Of a stretch of 64,000 bases of DNA, positions 23,101 through 35,099 are shown piece by piece. The stretch comes from Theobroma cacao (Eukaryota; Streptophyta; Magnoliopsida; Malvales; Malvaceae). The first letter of the stretch is position 1. Every line of letters starts with the position of its first letter. Under the pieces are notes generated by a model, which saw only the letters and a program-made list of their open reading frames with translations, was not told the DNA's origin and ran no database searches. The DNA is taken from contig NC_030851.1 in the NCBI RefSeq assembly GCF_000208745.1, positions 30,940,691-31,004,690 of the forward strand. The letters run 5' to 3'. Position numbers and translations under genes: made by a program.

Positions 23101-26090
23101 TTTTTCATCGCCAGGATGGGCAGCATGCTCGTGTCTTAGGCTATACATGTAATATTCTGTTCATACTATATATTCGGATATACGTCTCCCGAGTCGAATA
23201 AACAAATGTATGCCTTATAAGCATACTAACATACATACATATACATGTATATATCTTCAAAAATCAATTACGAAAGACCATGAAACAAATGAAAGACATT
23301 GCAGCCAGACATTTACTGGTATATATGATGCTGATCTCCAGGGGAAATTGAGAAAAAGAAAAGTAATTAGTCACCTAATGGAAACAAGGACCCTTCATAT
23401 TGTCTTATCAAAAAAAAGCTAAGCTCAATGCAACAACCAGTAGACATCAAAATAGGGGTACTGAATTGCGAATCTGATGAGTTTTTTTTTTATTACTATT
23501 TTTTGCTTCAAAATAGGGATACTATATTGCTTTTATTAATGCCATGATAAAAGTATACATGCATACATATGTAGCAATGTTTTAGCAGAAGGATTAGTTG
23601 TGGGGCACTTCACCACATGCTGATGGAAAGAGTCTCTCTAATCAGACAAACAATTGAGATAGACCACCTCACAATACACAGACAACAATCTTGTGAAAGA
23701 TTACCCCACAGATATAACATTTCCATAATTAGCACAAAGGTGAGCATCCAAAGTCTGCCTCCCTGGATTCTGGTCTTTTACTATACCTTAATCCTTAAAT
23801 TTGAATCTGCTGATTTCACCAGGTCCTAATTGGTTCATCAATATATATATATATATATATGATGATACAGTAGGATCCATTAATAACTTTTTCTTTCATC
23901 TTGATACAGGGGTTTGGATTTTTTCTTAGTTCGCTTTTCATTTTTAGTTTCTTATATATAGGCTATTGACAAACATATCATGCCAGCTCTAGGGCTAGGA
24001 GCAATTGTCTCTATAATGTGGAGAAAAAAAAAGGGAAATAGCACACCATGCTTCCACTATATGTTGGGTGTGCAGGAGTCAAGAGCTTATGATTTATAAG
24101 TTCAAAAGTAGGAGAACATATAGGAAGAACAACCCTTTTCAATTGTTATTTGTCTTTGTGATGGTCACCAACTCTCTCTCCCATAAGCAAAAAAGAGTGC
24201 TAGTTTCTCAAGTGATAAATTTAACTATTATTCCAAGAAATGGAATATATATGTATAGATATCAAAATTTTTATATTATATATGAAGGTGATATGAAATC
24301 ATTGATGATAATATTGCTGAATCAAGAAATAAATAAAGTAATCCTTAGGTCACATATTATCCTATATGTGTGCCATTCATATGGCATAGATCGGCCCCAA
24401 AGGGCCGAAAGGAAAAATGAAATAGTGGCCAAAGTGAAATACATATATGAGCAAAAATGTATATATAGTTGCATAATTCTACTTCAGTGTATGAAGACAT
24501 CTAATCAAGCAATAATTAAAAAGAAGAAGATGATTTATGCAAAGTTTGTACCTACCTGAGGGGGGAGGTTTGTGATAAGATATCTGTTTGAATTAATTGG
24601 TTTCTGTGTTGGTTGGGAGGGCGAAACAGTGTTGCATTTTCCATGGCCAAATCATTATGCTTTGTGCAAAGGGACAGATCAGAGCTATTCCCAATTATTC
24701 TGTAATGTTGGTTTTTTTTTTTTTTTTCTGGAGGATCTAGTAAAAGCTTCAATTAGTTTTCAGTTCCGAGAGATTGGAATCCAGCCTTTGGCTAAACAGA
24801 ATCAAAGGATAATATTGCAGTAAGATTTTGAATGATATGTAATTTATAATTATTGAAAAAAGATATATACAATCAGTGTGTGCAACTTTTTGGGCAGTTC
24901 AAAATGTTAAATCATTTGCAAAAATATGAGTGATAAGGGCGGCAGACTTTACATCATTGCAGAAACTATGCATAACTTTTTGGGTTTCAATGATTTATGT
25001 CATGTCCATTGCTCCAATAGGAATTAATTTCCAAGCTCCAGCTAACTTTAACTTTGATACAACATACTCCACTCTTCACATTCCATTTCTGCTCCTTCGA
25101 ATTTCCTTCAAATGGAAATCAAATTCTCAACATTAAGGTGGGCCAAATTTGTTTATCTTATGCTAGTGTAATGTATGGCTGGTTGCTTTTGAAAACTTTT
25201 TCGGGTTTTGCAGTAACTATTTTCAAAAGTTTTATATATGGAAATGGCTACGGAGTCGGTAGAATCCGAAGAAATAAACATAAGTTTTTCAACCTCCGAT
25301 GCGACTGATTTGTTTCCAGCTAAATTTTGATGCACTAATTTCAAAAAGCAGCTTAAGGACAATTGTTTCGCTATCAAGTTACTGATGTTTGGTTTCTCTT
25401 TTCAGAAAAAGAGACAAAACAAATATGCTTTATTTTAATTACGAAAAGTTTTTTTTATTTTTTGCTTTCTATTCATTTTATTTTTAAAAAATAAAAATAA
25501 AATGTAAAAGTATGAATCAAACAAAACTTAAATTTATACATAAACTTAATATAGAAATTACTTTTAAACTTTTGTTTAATACTTTAAAATTTTATCAATT
25601 TTTGTCGAAATTTACATAATTTTACCGATAAACACATTTTTTTTATGAGTGGAAATTAGCCAATAAATAAAGTAAAAATACATTTTCTTGAGTTTAAAAC
25701 CATCTCTAAATATTTGATAACAAATGTGATAAAAAAGTGAACAAGAGGTTCACATAACCAATGAAATTATATACAAGTATTTAACTCAATAGTAAATACA
25801 TGTATAATCTATTTAGAACGTTCTTTCATCATAAAACACTTAGCCAATTAAAGTAATCAAATTATAGCTATGTGCTTGAACTAGGATTGGATACGATTCT
25901 GTTCAATTTGATTTTCAACAAAATTTTGATTAATTTGCATTTAGGTTTTTCAAAAATCAAATTGTAATTGAATAAAAAATGTTTCTTATAATAAAAAATA
26001 TCTGCACAAATTCTGTCGATTCATTCTTTTTTATTTTTTAATTTCAAAGCTTTCTAATTTTTAAAATATTATTTTCAATTGATATAATGC
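20150..26090. other. Intergenic DNA, no supported gene
   Basis: No conserved coding block, RNA gene or bounded transposon was recognised on either strand. Notable only are a (TA)n microsatellite at 23840-23861, poly-T runs near 21907, 23484 and 24713, and scattered small frames with unbiased codon use. This is ordinary AT-rich spacer, which may include unrecognised decayed elements. Confidence 0.5.
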
Positions 26091-26599
26091 TTAAATAAGT
26101 CTTTAAACTATTCAAGAATATTTAAGTAAACTTTTATTCTTTTATTGCGTTTAATGAAACCCTCATATTTTTATTTTGAGTCAAATAAGTTTTTATTACT
26201 AATGATTGACTAATTGTCATTAGTAAAAATGTTACTTATCATTTTATATCCACATGTCAATGATATAACATTGATGTGAAGCGTGAGAAATACCACATGA
26301 GCATATTATCATCTCAAATTAATATGTTATGTCATTATCAATTATAATACTCCAATATACCATATTATAATCAATTATGATATTTTAATACACCACGTTA
26401 ATGTCACACGACATAAACTAACAAATGACATTTTGATTAAATCAATAATTAGTTATAAAGACTTATTTGACTCAAAATAAAAAGTATAAAGGTCTATTTA
26501 GCTCAAAATAAAAGTATAAAAGTTTGATTGAACGCAATAAAAGTATAAAAGCTTATATAAATTTTCTTGTTAGTTTAAGGGTTTTTATGTACATTATGC
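26091..26599. mobile_element. MITE-like element with ~100-bp terminal inverted repeats
   Basis: The left arm (26091-26200: ATAATGCTTAAATAAGTC, later CTTTTATTGCGTTTAATG, then TTTATTTTGAGTCAAATAAG) is repeated inverted in the right arm (26450-26599: CTTATTTGACTCAAAATAAA, AACGCAATAAAAGTATAAAA, CATTATGCC). The interior is AT-rich and non-coding. It is related in arm sequence to the adjacent element at 26645-27957. No certain target duplication was seen. Confidence 0.65.
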
Positions 26600-26644
26600 C
26601 TTTTTAGTTTTATTCACTTAAATTTATGAATGTAATAAATGGAA

Positions 26645-27957
26645 GGCTAAACACCCAAATAAGCCTTCGAAATATATCAAGAAAGCCAATTTAGCCTATG
26701 TCCTTTTATTATGTTCAAATAAACTTTTAAATTTTTTATTTTGAGTCAAATAAGTCCCTTTCATTAACCGTTGACTAACTTCCGTTAGTTAACAGTAAAA
26801 TTAGTAATTTTTTATCTCACGTCATCAGCCACGTGGCACATTGACATGTCATCTTGATGACATTAATGTCACATGACAAATGACGTGGTATAAAAAAATT
26901 ATTCACTAAGAATTAGGTTTTTTCTTTTTTACTTATCCAAATGTTCAAAAATTATTAGTTAAAAATTTAAACAAAAAATTTTAAAAAAAATTAACTGCTT
27001 CAAACTTACCATTCTTTCTTAACTAGTTGCCATCTTTTTAATTGAAACTATTATTCTTAACAAAAAAAAAAAAAAACCTAATCCAATTTTTGCAGTTTGA
27101 TTGAAGCCATTGTTGCTCACAAACAAATATTCACTTTCTTCAACATTCCCTAAACCCAACATCCCTCGTAGTTAGAATGTCTTCTCTCTTTCCATAATTC
27201 CTATTTCTCTTTTAAAAATCATTCTTTGAGTAATCTTGAATTTTCAAAAACTACGAAAGATGTGAAGAGAGAATCTATTATTGACTTCCTCTTCTCAAAA
27301 TCATATTTGGGCATTCTCAGATTTCTTTATATTTTCTAAGCCAACGCATCTTATAATCAAAATGTCCTCTTCTTATCTTAATTCCTATTCCTCTTCTAAA
27401 AATCGTTCTTTGAGTAATCATGAATTTTCAAAAACTGTGAAAGATGTGGAGTGAGAATCTAACGTCCTCTTCTCAAAATCGTTTTTGGATATTTTTAAAT
27501 TTCTATACACCAACTTTCAATCGAACAACAATGGCTTCAATCAAACTGAAAAAGTTGGATTAGATTTTTTTTTTGTTAGGAAAGATGACTTCAATTAAGA
27601 AGTTGGTAATCGGTTTGAAATGATTAGGTAATTTCTTTAATTCTTTTTCAAATCTCTAATCAATCATTTTTGAATATTTGAATAGATAAAAGGAAAAAAC
27701 TCAATTTTTAATTAGCAATTTTTAATGCCACTTGGCATTGACGTCATCAAAATGACATATCAACATGCCATGTAGTAAATGACGTGGTATAAAAAATTAG
27801 TGACTATACTGTTGACTAACTTTCGTTATCAATGGCTAGTGAAAGTGACTTATTTAACTCAAAATAAGAGTTCATGAGTTTATTTGAACGTAATAAAAGA
27901 ATATGGATTAAATTGGCTTTATTGGTATAATTCGGGGATTTGTTTACATATTTAGCT
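26645..27957. mobile_element. Foldback MULE-type non-autonomous element with 9-bp TSD
   Basis: It is bordered by TAAATGGAA (26636-26644) and TAAATGAAA (27958-27966), a 9-bp direct repeat with one mismatch, as expected for Mutator-like elements. The arms begin GCTAAACACCCAAATAAGCC and, reversed from the right, GCTAAATATGTAAACAAATC. Almost the whole element is inverted on itself: both arms carry TGACTAACTT(C/T)CGTTA, a CATGTCATCTTGATGAC-like block, ATGACGTGGTATAAAAAA and AATCCAA...AGTTTGATTGAAGCCATTGTTG. The loop holds a ~180-bp tandem duplication (27175-27315 and 27358-27495). No protein-coding remnant. Confidence 0.75.
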
Positions 27958-28189
27958 TAAATGAAATATACGAAATTATACAAAAATTAATAAGAAAAAT
28001 ATAATTTGATTTTGTTCAAATAATTTCACTTTTTCACTTTATAAATTGAATCGAAGAGACATATTGAGTATCCAAATTAAATCTAAAACGAATTCACTAA
28101 AATCTCTCCGATTTGAATTGAATATCACTTTCAATGTTTTTTTTCCTAGCTTTCCAAAAGGGGAAACAAAGCAATTTCGAAGTTGAAGT

Positions 28190-28940
28190 TGCTTAGCCTG
28201 ATTTTTTTTAGTTTATCTATCTCTTAAAAGCAAAAGCCAGATTAAACAAGATTTTTGAGAATCTCTTAAGAAAAGCAGTTTTTTTTAAAAAACAAAATTT
28301 TTTTTTAAACAAAAAAGTTTAAAGAAAAGCTTCAGAGAGGAACTTTCTCTTCTCTTCTTTTAAAAACATGTAAGCTTTTAATGAAATATCCCTTTCTCAA
28401 TCAATCTCCTTTTCCCCTCCCTCTCTTTGCAAGTCACCATTCTCCAACACAAAATCGAGATCTCCTTTTTATCTATATTTCTCTCTACAAAGATTACTAA
28501 AAAAAAAAAACTGAAGGCCCAGCAACAAAATAGCAAAATTTAAAAATTTTTTATTTTTACAAAGATTAAGAGAAAAGACTACTCAAAATTCAAAGTTGTA
28601 TTAAGGTACTATTTAAAAGTTTTCTCTCTTTTTCACAAAAAAAATCTAATACTATACATGTTTAAGAGTTTAATTGTTATTCCGTTTCTTTATGAATTTT
28701 TTCGAGTTTTATATCTGAAATTGTATATAAATTCAAAGTAGATTTGTTATGCTTTGATTTACTAAGTGATTGAAGATGGCATAAATATCCTTTATGGTAA
28801 TTTTAATCAAAATTAGAGCTTATATAATTTATTTTACTAAATAGCTTATCAAAAAATCTTAATTTAATTTTAAAAACTATTATTCTTCATAAGAGTTTTA
28901 TAATAATTTTTAAATTAAAAAAAAACTAAATCAAACAGAT
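28190..28940 (+). mobile_element. Dispersed repeat copy B (inverted relative to copy A)
   Basis: It shares TATCCTTTATGGTAATTTTAA (28787, split here as two blocks), AATTTATTTTACTAAATAGC and CTATCTCTTAAAAGCAAAAG with the reverse complement of 11870-12330. The ends carry imperfect inverted GCCTGATTTTTTTTAGTTTA / AACTAAATCAAACAGATTTT. Non-coding and AT-rich, MITE-like. Confidence 0.5.
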
Positions 28941-31900
28941 TTTAAATGTGTAAATATTGTCATATTCCTATTGGCTAATTGGATGGACAAAAAGTACTTC
29001 CTACTTCGTACGAGTAGAGAAGCCTAAATCTAAATGCAATTGCATGTGTAAGATTTACCCCATAATCTACCTTTTATTGTTTTGTTAGTTCCCTAAACTT
29101 GAATGAAAAGTAGATGTAGGGGGCAATTATTGAGGTACATGGGAGGTGATTTAATCTCCAATTGAAACTGAAGGCCACGGGTGGAATCTTGCTTCCCGAT
29201 GGCCGGCAAGTATTTTCAATATAAATGCGTTTTCGACACGTTAATTAGAAAGTTTGACATTTTATGGAAGCCAAAGAAACAAAGTGATGCCAGGTCCTAA
29301 TTAAGATTTTCTTTTTTTTTTTTGGGTTCAAACTGCACAGAGATCAGATATCATTAATTTGCCCAATGGTATGCCAATGTATCAGGGAGAAGTGGCTCAA
29401 TTTGTACCTTTACATTGGCCTCTTCCCAAAGAGAATATGGCAGTGATTGCGAAGCAAATGAACCTGAGTCAAGACTTCTATCGTTGGCCTGCATTTTGAT
29501 TATGTATTTTGTGGGTTTTGAATAGTTCCAAAATTGCATATTCAAGTTAATGTTTTATCTGAAAAGAATTACGTGCATTGCTAGTTTGAGAATGAACAAT
29601 GTTTGGGGATAGATTAGATTAAACTTTTGGTTTTTGTAATGATCAATCCTTCGAATGCAGGATTAATTAAGCAATATATTTTTTTCCCTAAATTACACAC
29701 ATCTAATGAGAGCCTTAAAAAGTTGACTATTGTTTTCATCTATAACGTCTTGATTCCTTGCACGCAAAACTCAACTTCAATGGTGGGGAGGGTGAGTAGG
29801 TGGTTTTCATTTTGCACATGGAGCCACCAAAATACCTTTTAACTGGATTCAGTAATAATGATAGTCTAGAAAAGATTTCAACATAATTGTCATTGGCATA
29901 TGCAAATTGCAACATGTTTTCACATGCCCATCATTTGATGAATGCCCTGCTACTGCTATATGAATGAAATGACCAAAATTTACTGCCAATGGGGGTGTGG
30001 GTGGGCTACACCCAAAAGCAAGCAGTGGGCCACCAACAATATTTCATCCAAGACTCTAGTCTCTTTTAACACTTGGACGGCAAGATCAAAATCGTGTTTA
30101 TATAAGCTAAATCACTTTAACAGGAGTTGAGTTCAGAGTTTAGCTTGCTTTGCTCCTTGAGATAATGACAAAGACGGCATCTCAAAAAGCATTAGGAAAG
30201 GAAACCAACCAATTCTCGGGGAAAGTGATGCCCACTGTTCTGTAGTTTCCTTGTCAAGGAAATTCGGGAAACAAGATTTTCCAAATCAGCACCTTCTACA
30301 GTTGAATATATTTTTATATATGGACTTTGAATATCCTGCCATTGACTGACAAGTGAAATGTATCAATTATTGAAGTATCTACGGCCTTTGTTTTTTGTTC
30401 ATTCCAAGTCCCTGTCTGTCTTTACAGGATTAATACGTAGAAACTTCCTAACAACTGATAGGAGTACTAGAATTCTTTACACTAACACTTATCTGACAAT
30501 TGGGCTCACTTTCTCTCTCTCTCTCTCTCTCTTTTTGAATAATTTTCTTTTGGTATTTTTTTAAACAATTATTTTGCTCCAGGAATTTAATCCCGCATTA
30601 TTCCACCCAAAATGTTAAGATTAAGTCAAGACAAGTGTAATTTTATTCACTATTTACACTATCACTACACCTCTTTTTGGGTCTCAACTCCCAAGGAAGA
30701 TATTATTATTATTATAATATATAACAATCTGATCCTAATTTTCACCCTGGTTGTCCATGAGTGTGATTAATTGAATTTTAAAAAGTACATGATTGTTATA
30801 TATGCATGCATATATATATATATATATATATAATAATTAATGGTTGGTTGGATTTTGAAACCTTTTTATTTTGATGGTTTGGAATGCCTAAAAAGAGGCT
30901 TGAGGGTTTGTAATAGACATTGGTATCCAAAGAAATCCACCAGTGAAGGCTGCGAGAAATCGTTCTCTTAAAGATCCTTGTCACAAAACGCTTGAACCAA
31001 TCAGGGAAGAAACTGCCTACTGCTTACTTACAATGCGCGTGATAAATAACCTTGATGACAATACTCGCCATCAAAGCAACATTCTACCACTATAACAAAC
31101 AACTCATGGTTAATTAGATTAGATATTATTCGGAATCTTATAACAAAAACAGTTAGAAAGAGCCTCAATATTAACTTCAATTCTAGATTTTTTTAAATAT
31201 AAAATATCATTGTTAGTGAATCATTATGGTTTTGGCAAAAAAAAAAAATTATGGTAGAATATAGAATATTTCAATAAATGGAGAGAAGGTTAAGGAAGAA
31301 ATGAACTTATATATAAATCATGTTGTGTAATATTCTTCTCCTTTTTTTTAATCCCACAAGGAATATTTTCTTCCCATATTTTATAATAAATTCATAAATC
31401 TCACTTGATTATGGGCTTTTAATGGTGCAATTGGCTTTGATTATATGCTTTGTTTTTTGGTAAAGATCATTGATTGGTTGATTTTGGTTTTTTTTGAATA
31501 TGAATTAACTTTGCAATATTTTTTTTTAAAAAAATAAAGATTTGAACTTAACCTTTTAAAATGAAATATATGCATTTATTATTCTTATTATTAAATTGGA
31601 GAAGTGAATGAAATATATGTATTTATTTTTATTATTATTATTATTATTTTAAAATTAAAGAAAGGTAATTTGAACTCTGCATCGTTTTTTAAATAAAGAG
31701 TATTAACTAATGAATCAAATATTTAAATATAAATAAAATAATAATAATGCATTTATTATTGAATCTTATATGTATTATACTGTGCAAGTGACTAATAATC
31801 TAATCTAGATCAAGATTTGAAGTAAATTTAAATATTAATTAGAAAATTTACAAATGTGTAATCATATCATCAAGATTTTCAGACCGAGTGAGTCCTTTGA

Positions 31901-32030
31901 ATAGGATTGGGTGTCTTTTACCACCCGAATTTCAGACCCTTTTTGTTCCATCACTCGAATTTTTTACCGAAAATAAAAGTAGAAAAAGAAAAAACAAAAA
32001 CGGGAGACGTGCCTAAAACAAAACGGGATA
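28941..32030. other. Intergenic DNA upstream of the cyclin gene
   Basis: No supported gene. It contains (TC)n at 30511-30533, (TA)n at 30809-30831, an ATT-repeat at 31625-31650 and AT-rich spacer. Confidence 0.5.
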
Positions 32031-32032
32031 GT

Positions 32033-32040
32033 CCACGTGG
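32033..32040. promoter_or_regulatory. G-box CCACGTGG
   Basis: Perfect CCACGTGG palindrome about 660 bp upstream of the cyclin ATG. The G-box core CACGTG is bound by plant bZIP and bHLH factors. Confidence 0.45.
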
Positions 32041-32336
32041 CAGTGGAATAAGATAAGTGGAATGCAAGTGCAAAATTGCTCGTCTCACCTGCTGGTTTAC
32101 ATTACCCCTACAAAAGTCGCAGGCTGTCCCCAGCAGCAGGAGGCAGCAGCCATCGCTCAAACCCTTACCTAACAACCTTAGAAACCTATTACCCTAACGC
32201 CTTAGGCGAATAGTGACAAGAAGCCAAATAAACTTTCGCTTTTCAGTCTTTTAATCCTAATAACTCCTCCCCTAATCCTTAAAAACCCCAACAAAAGAAC
32301 TGCTTCAGTACCCGCCCCGGCCAAAATGGAAGCCCG

Positions 32337-32350
32337 TTTTCCCGGGAAAA
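32337..32350. promoter_or_regulatory. Palindromic E2F-type site TTTTCCCGGGAAAA
   Basis: A 14-bp perfect palindrome. Both strands match the plant E2F consensus WTTSSCSS (TTTCCCGG). It lies ~56 bp upstream of a TATA-like box and ~350 bp upstream of the cyclin D ATG, a usual place for a cell-cycle control site. Confidence 0.55.
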
Positions 32351-32405
32351 ACTTACCCCCAACCAAAACCCAAAAAAAAAAAAAACAAAAAAGGAAAAAC
32401 TCAGA

Positions 32406-32413
32406 TATTTATA
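32406..32413 (+). promoter_or_regulatory. Candidate TATA box of the cyclin gene
   Basis: TATTTATA, followed ~25-30 bp later by a region leading into a long CT-rich leader (32481-32514). This would give a 5' UTR of roughly 250 nt. Confidence 0.45.
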
Positions 32414-32515
32414 TCCCAAACTAACAGATAGATAGAATAGAAGTATCAGAAAAACTACAAACAAAACACCAAAGCCTAAACCATTTCTCTTTCTCTTCTT
32501 CTCCTCTCTCTATCC

Positions 32516-32545
32516 CACACACACGCACACGCGCACGCGCACACG
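32516..32545. repeat. 30-bp perfect alternating pyrimidine-purine tract
   Basis: CA and CG dinucleotides alternate without a break for 30 bp in the probable 5' leader of the cyclin gene. Such tracts are prone to form Z-DNA. Confidence 0.8.
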
Positions 32546-32602
32546 TTTTAACAAGAACAACTCCGTCGCTTTGTCGTCGAGATTACAAAATCAACGGTGG
32601 TG

Positions 32603-32617
32603 ATGGAGAGAGAATGA
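32603..32617 (+). other. Upstream ORF (4 codons) overlapping a second uATG
   Basis: ATG GAG AGA GAA TGA lies 94 nt upstream of the cyclin start. A second ATG at 32614 overlaps its stop and opens a frame that runs past the cyclin start codon in another frame. Confidence 0.5.
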
Positions 32618-32696
32618 GGAAGAACCAACGGCTACGATTGCCGTCATCGTCGTCGTCGTTTTCGTCATCATTACTAGCGTCAAAACCACTATCAAT

Positions 32697-34913
32697 ATGT
32701 CGGTATCGTGTTCCGATTGCTTCACGGACTTACTCTGCTGCGAGGATTCCGACGAGATATTCTCCGGCGAGTCCCCGGAATGCTCGTCGGAGCTGGACTC
32801 TCCGGCGTCGTTCATCGAGGAATCCTCCATCGCTGGCTTTATTGAAGATGAAAGGAACTTCGTCCCCGGATTCGATTACCTGGCTCGGTTTCAGTCCCAG
32901 TCTCTTGACGCATCGGCTCGAGAAGAATCTGTTGCATGGATTCTCAAGGTTAACTGTAACTGACTAAACTGTACTACTCACTATCTCTCTTCTTTGATAT
33001 TACGTTAATACCACTGGCGTACGTTAGCTGAACCCCTCACAGTTTTTGCTATAACGCGCTAGTTAGGTTATGCTCTCAATATCAAAAGTAAAGAGATCTA
33101 ATAACAGCCGTTCGATTGACCGAGATGAATTGTCGATTGGCGGCTTCTACTTACAACTTTTTCATTTTGTCATGTAATAATGCTAATATTTCCTTTTCGT
33201 TTTTGTGCAGGTGCAAGCATACTATAATTTCCAGCCTTTGACGGCGTATCTCTCCGTTAACTACCTGGATCGGTTTCTGTATTCCCGCCGCTTGCCGGTG
33301 AGCTTTGCGTTTCCGTCAGTGTTAAGTTTAGTAAAAGTTACAAGTGAAGGACTATTCGCTGAATAAAATTATGTTGGCGGAATTTGAGTGATGAATTTTG
33401 ACTATTTGGTGTAATTATATTTGACTTTTCAACAACGATAAAACTTGAAAAGGACTCGAGTACTTTACTACACTAATAAATAAAAAGAGTAAGCTTCTTT
33501 TTTTTTTTTGGGTTGAATCAAACAGTGGCTTGCCTTCTTCTCCAAAAACTAAAAATAGAAAAAAGTGGCTTGCCTATGCATTAACTACAGTATGAGACTT
33601 TTATTTAAGTGTATTTATAAAGCCCTTTTTTAAAATTGGTATGTCGTACTATTTCTTTTATATATGATGGTATATACTCTGAATAAAGTTTTACTAGTAT
33701 TATTCTTGTTCTTTTGATGGATGGTTGGTACCTTTTCTAATGAGCTGAGTAAATGTGCACGGAATTTACCTTAATAATGCCACAAAAAGTTCATATCTAC
33801 ATGTGTTAGATATTCATTATTTTTGGTACTACTATTATTAATGGGATGATGATTTGTGGTGATTAGCAATTAATGTGATGGCTTTTTTTGTTTTTTTTTT
33901 TTTTATCTTTTGCTTTTCAGCAAACTAGTGGGTGGCAATTGCAACTTTTATCTGTTGCTTGCTTGTCGTTAGCGGCTAAGATGGAGGAACCTCTTGTTCC
34001 ATCTCTCTTAGATCTTCAGGTATATTTCTTTTTAATTAAAATCATTGCTAGTTCTATTTTTCCTTTTCAATGATCATTAGTGTAATTTCAACATAATGCT
34101 ATATATGCAGGTAGAGGGTGCCAAATATATTTTTGAACCAAAAACAATCCGCAGAATGGAGCTGCTTGTGCTCACGGTTTTGGATTGGAGGCTACGATCA
34201 GTAACGCCATTCAGTTTCATTGCTTTCTTTGCTTGCAAGCTCGATCGAACAGGAACTTTTATCGGGTTTCTGATCTCAAGGGCAACGGACATCATTTTAT
34301 CCAATATCAAAGGTATTGTAGATGCAATGAATTTTATTCCCTTTCTGTCGGTTGATATATATACATGCACATATAAGCAACATTTGTATGAGTAAACATA
34401 AAGAAAAAAAAAAGCACAAGGATTATAATAATCAGTTCAAATAAAAACTTGTTTGCTAATGTCAACAGAGGCCAGCTTTCTAGAGTATTGGCCGTCAAGC
34501 ATTGCTGCTGCAGCGATACTATGTGCAGCCAATGAAATTCCAAACTTGTCTCTTGTTAATCCTGAACATGCTGAGTCATGGTGTGATGGACTAAGCAAAG
34601 TAAGCTCAATATGTAAATGCAATTCTCAGTTAATGCTTGGGCGTATGCTTAACAGGAAACTAGTATGCCAACTTGGAAAAATATCTAATTTTTGCAGGAG
34701 AAAATCCTTAGCTGCTACCGGTTAATGCAAGAACTTGTGCTTGACAATGCCAGGAGGAAAGCACCAAAGATCTTACCACAGCTTCGGGTAACAATCAGGG
34801 GCAGAATGAGATCCAGTGAGTCATCATCCTCATCTTCCTCATCACCTTCTTATAAAAGGAGAAAATTAAATAGCTGCTTGTGGGTAGATGATGACAAAGG
34901 AAACTCTGAGTAA
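32697..34913 (+). CDS. CYCD1;1: D-type cyclin, CYCD1-like, 6 exons, 328 aa
   Basis: The exons are 32697-32948, 33211-33297, 33921-34019, 34111-34312, 34469-34599 and 34698-34913, all GT-AG, summing to 329 codons. The N-terminus carries LLCCE (residues 12-16), the LxCxE motif that docks plant D cyclins to the retinoblastoma-related protein, followed by a PEST-like acidic Ser/Pro/Glu stretch. The cyclin box N-terminal half runs from ~60 to 185 (REESVAWILKVQAYY, NYLDRFLYSR, LAAKMEEPLVPSL), then the C-terminal half (TPFSFIAFF, FLEYWPSSIAAAAIL). The tail is Ser-rich with a basic KRRKLN. D cyclins activate CDKA to phosphorylate RBR at G1/S. Arabidopsis CYCD1;1 (AT1G70210) is of similar length, and its neighbour AT1G70200 matches the other gene here. 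AATAAA at 34929 is a possible poly(A) signal. Confidence 0.93.
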
Positions 34914-35052
34914 GGTGAAGGGGGAAATAATAAAGAAAAAGGTGGGGGGAGAAAAAAGAAAACAAAAAGGGGTGGCCCAAGTTGTCTAGAAACCTCGATA
35001 TTTTTTTGGAGGGTTTTGAGAGAGTAAATTGACTTGAGTGATGTAGATTATT

Positions 35053-35099
35053 TAGTATATATATCTATATATATATATATATATATATTATGTATGTAT
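35053..35099. repeat. (TA)n microsatellite downstream of the cyclin gene
   Basis: A run of TATATA with one interruption, then GTATGTATG. It is in or just after the likely 3' UTR. Confidence 0.7.

Noticed and set aside
24068..24559. 163-codon open frame on the plus strand
   Set aside because: AT-rich, no ATG at its start, no recognisable motif, no codon bias. Expected by chance in such DNA.
32591..32967. Serine-rich frames on both strands around the cyclin start
   Set aside because: They arise from the TCG/TCA-rich leader and exon 1. The cyclin frame with LxCxE and cyclin box explains the coding signal.
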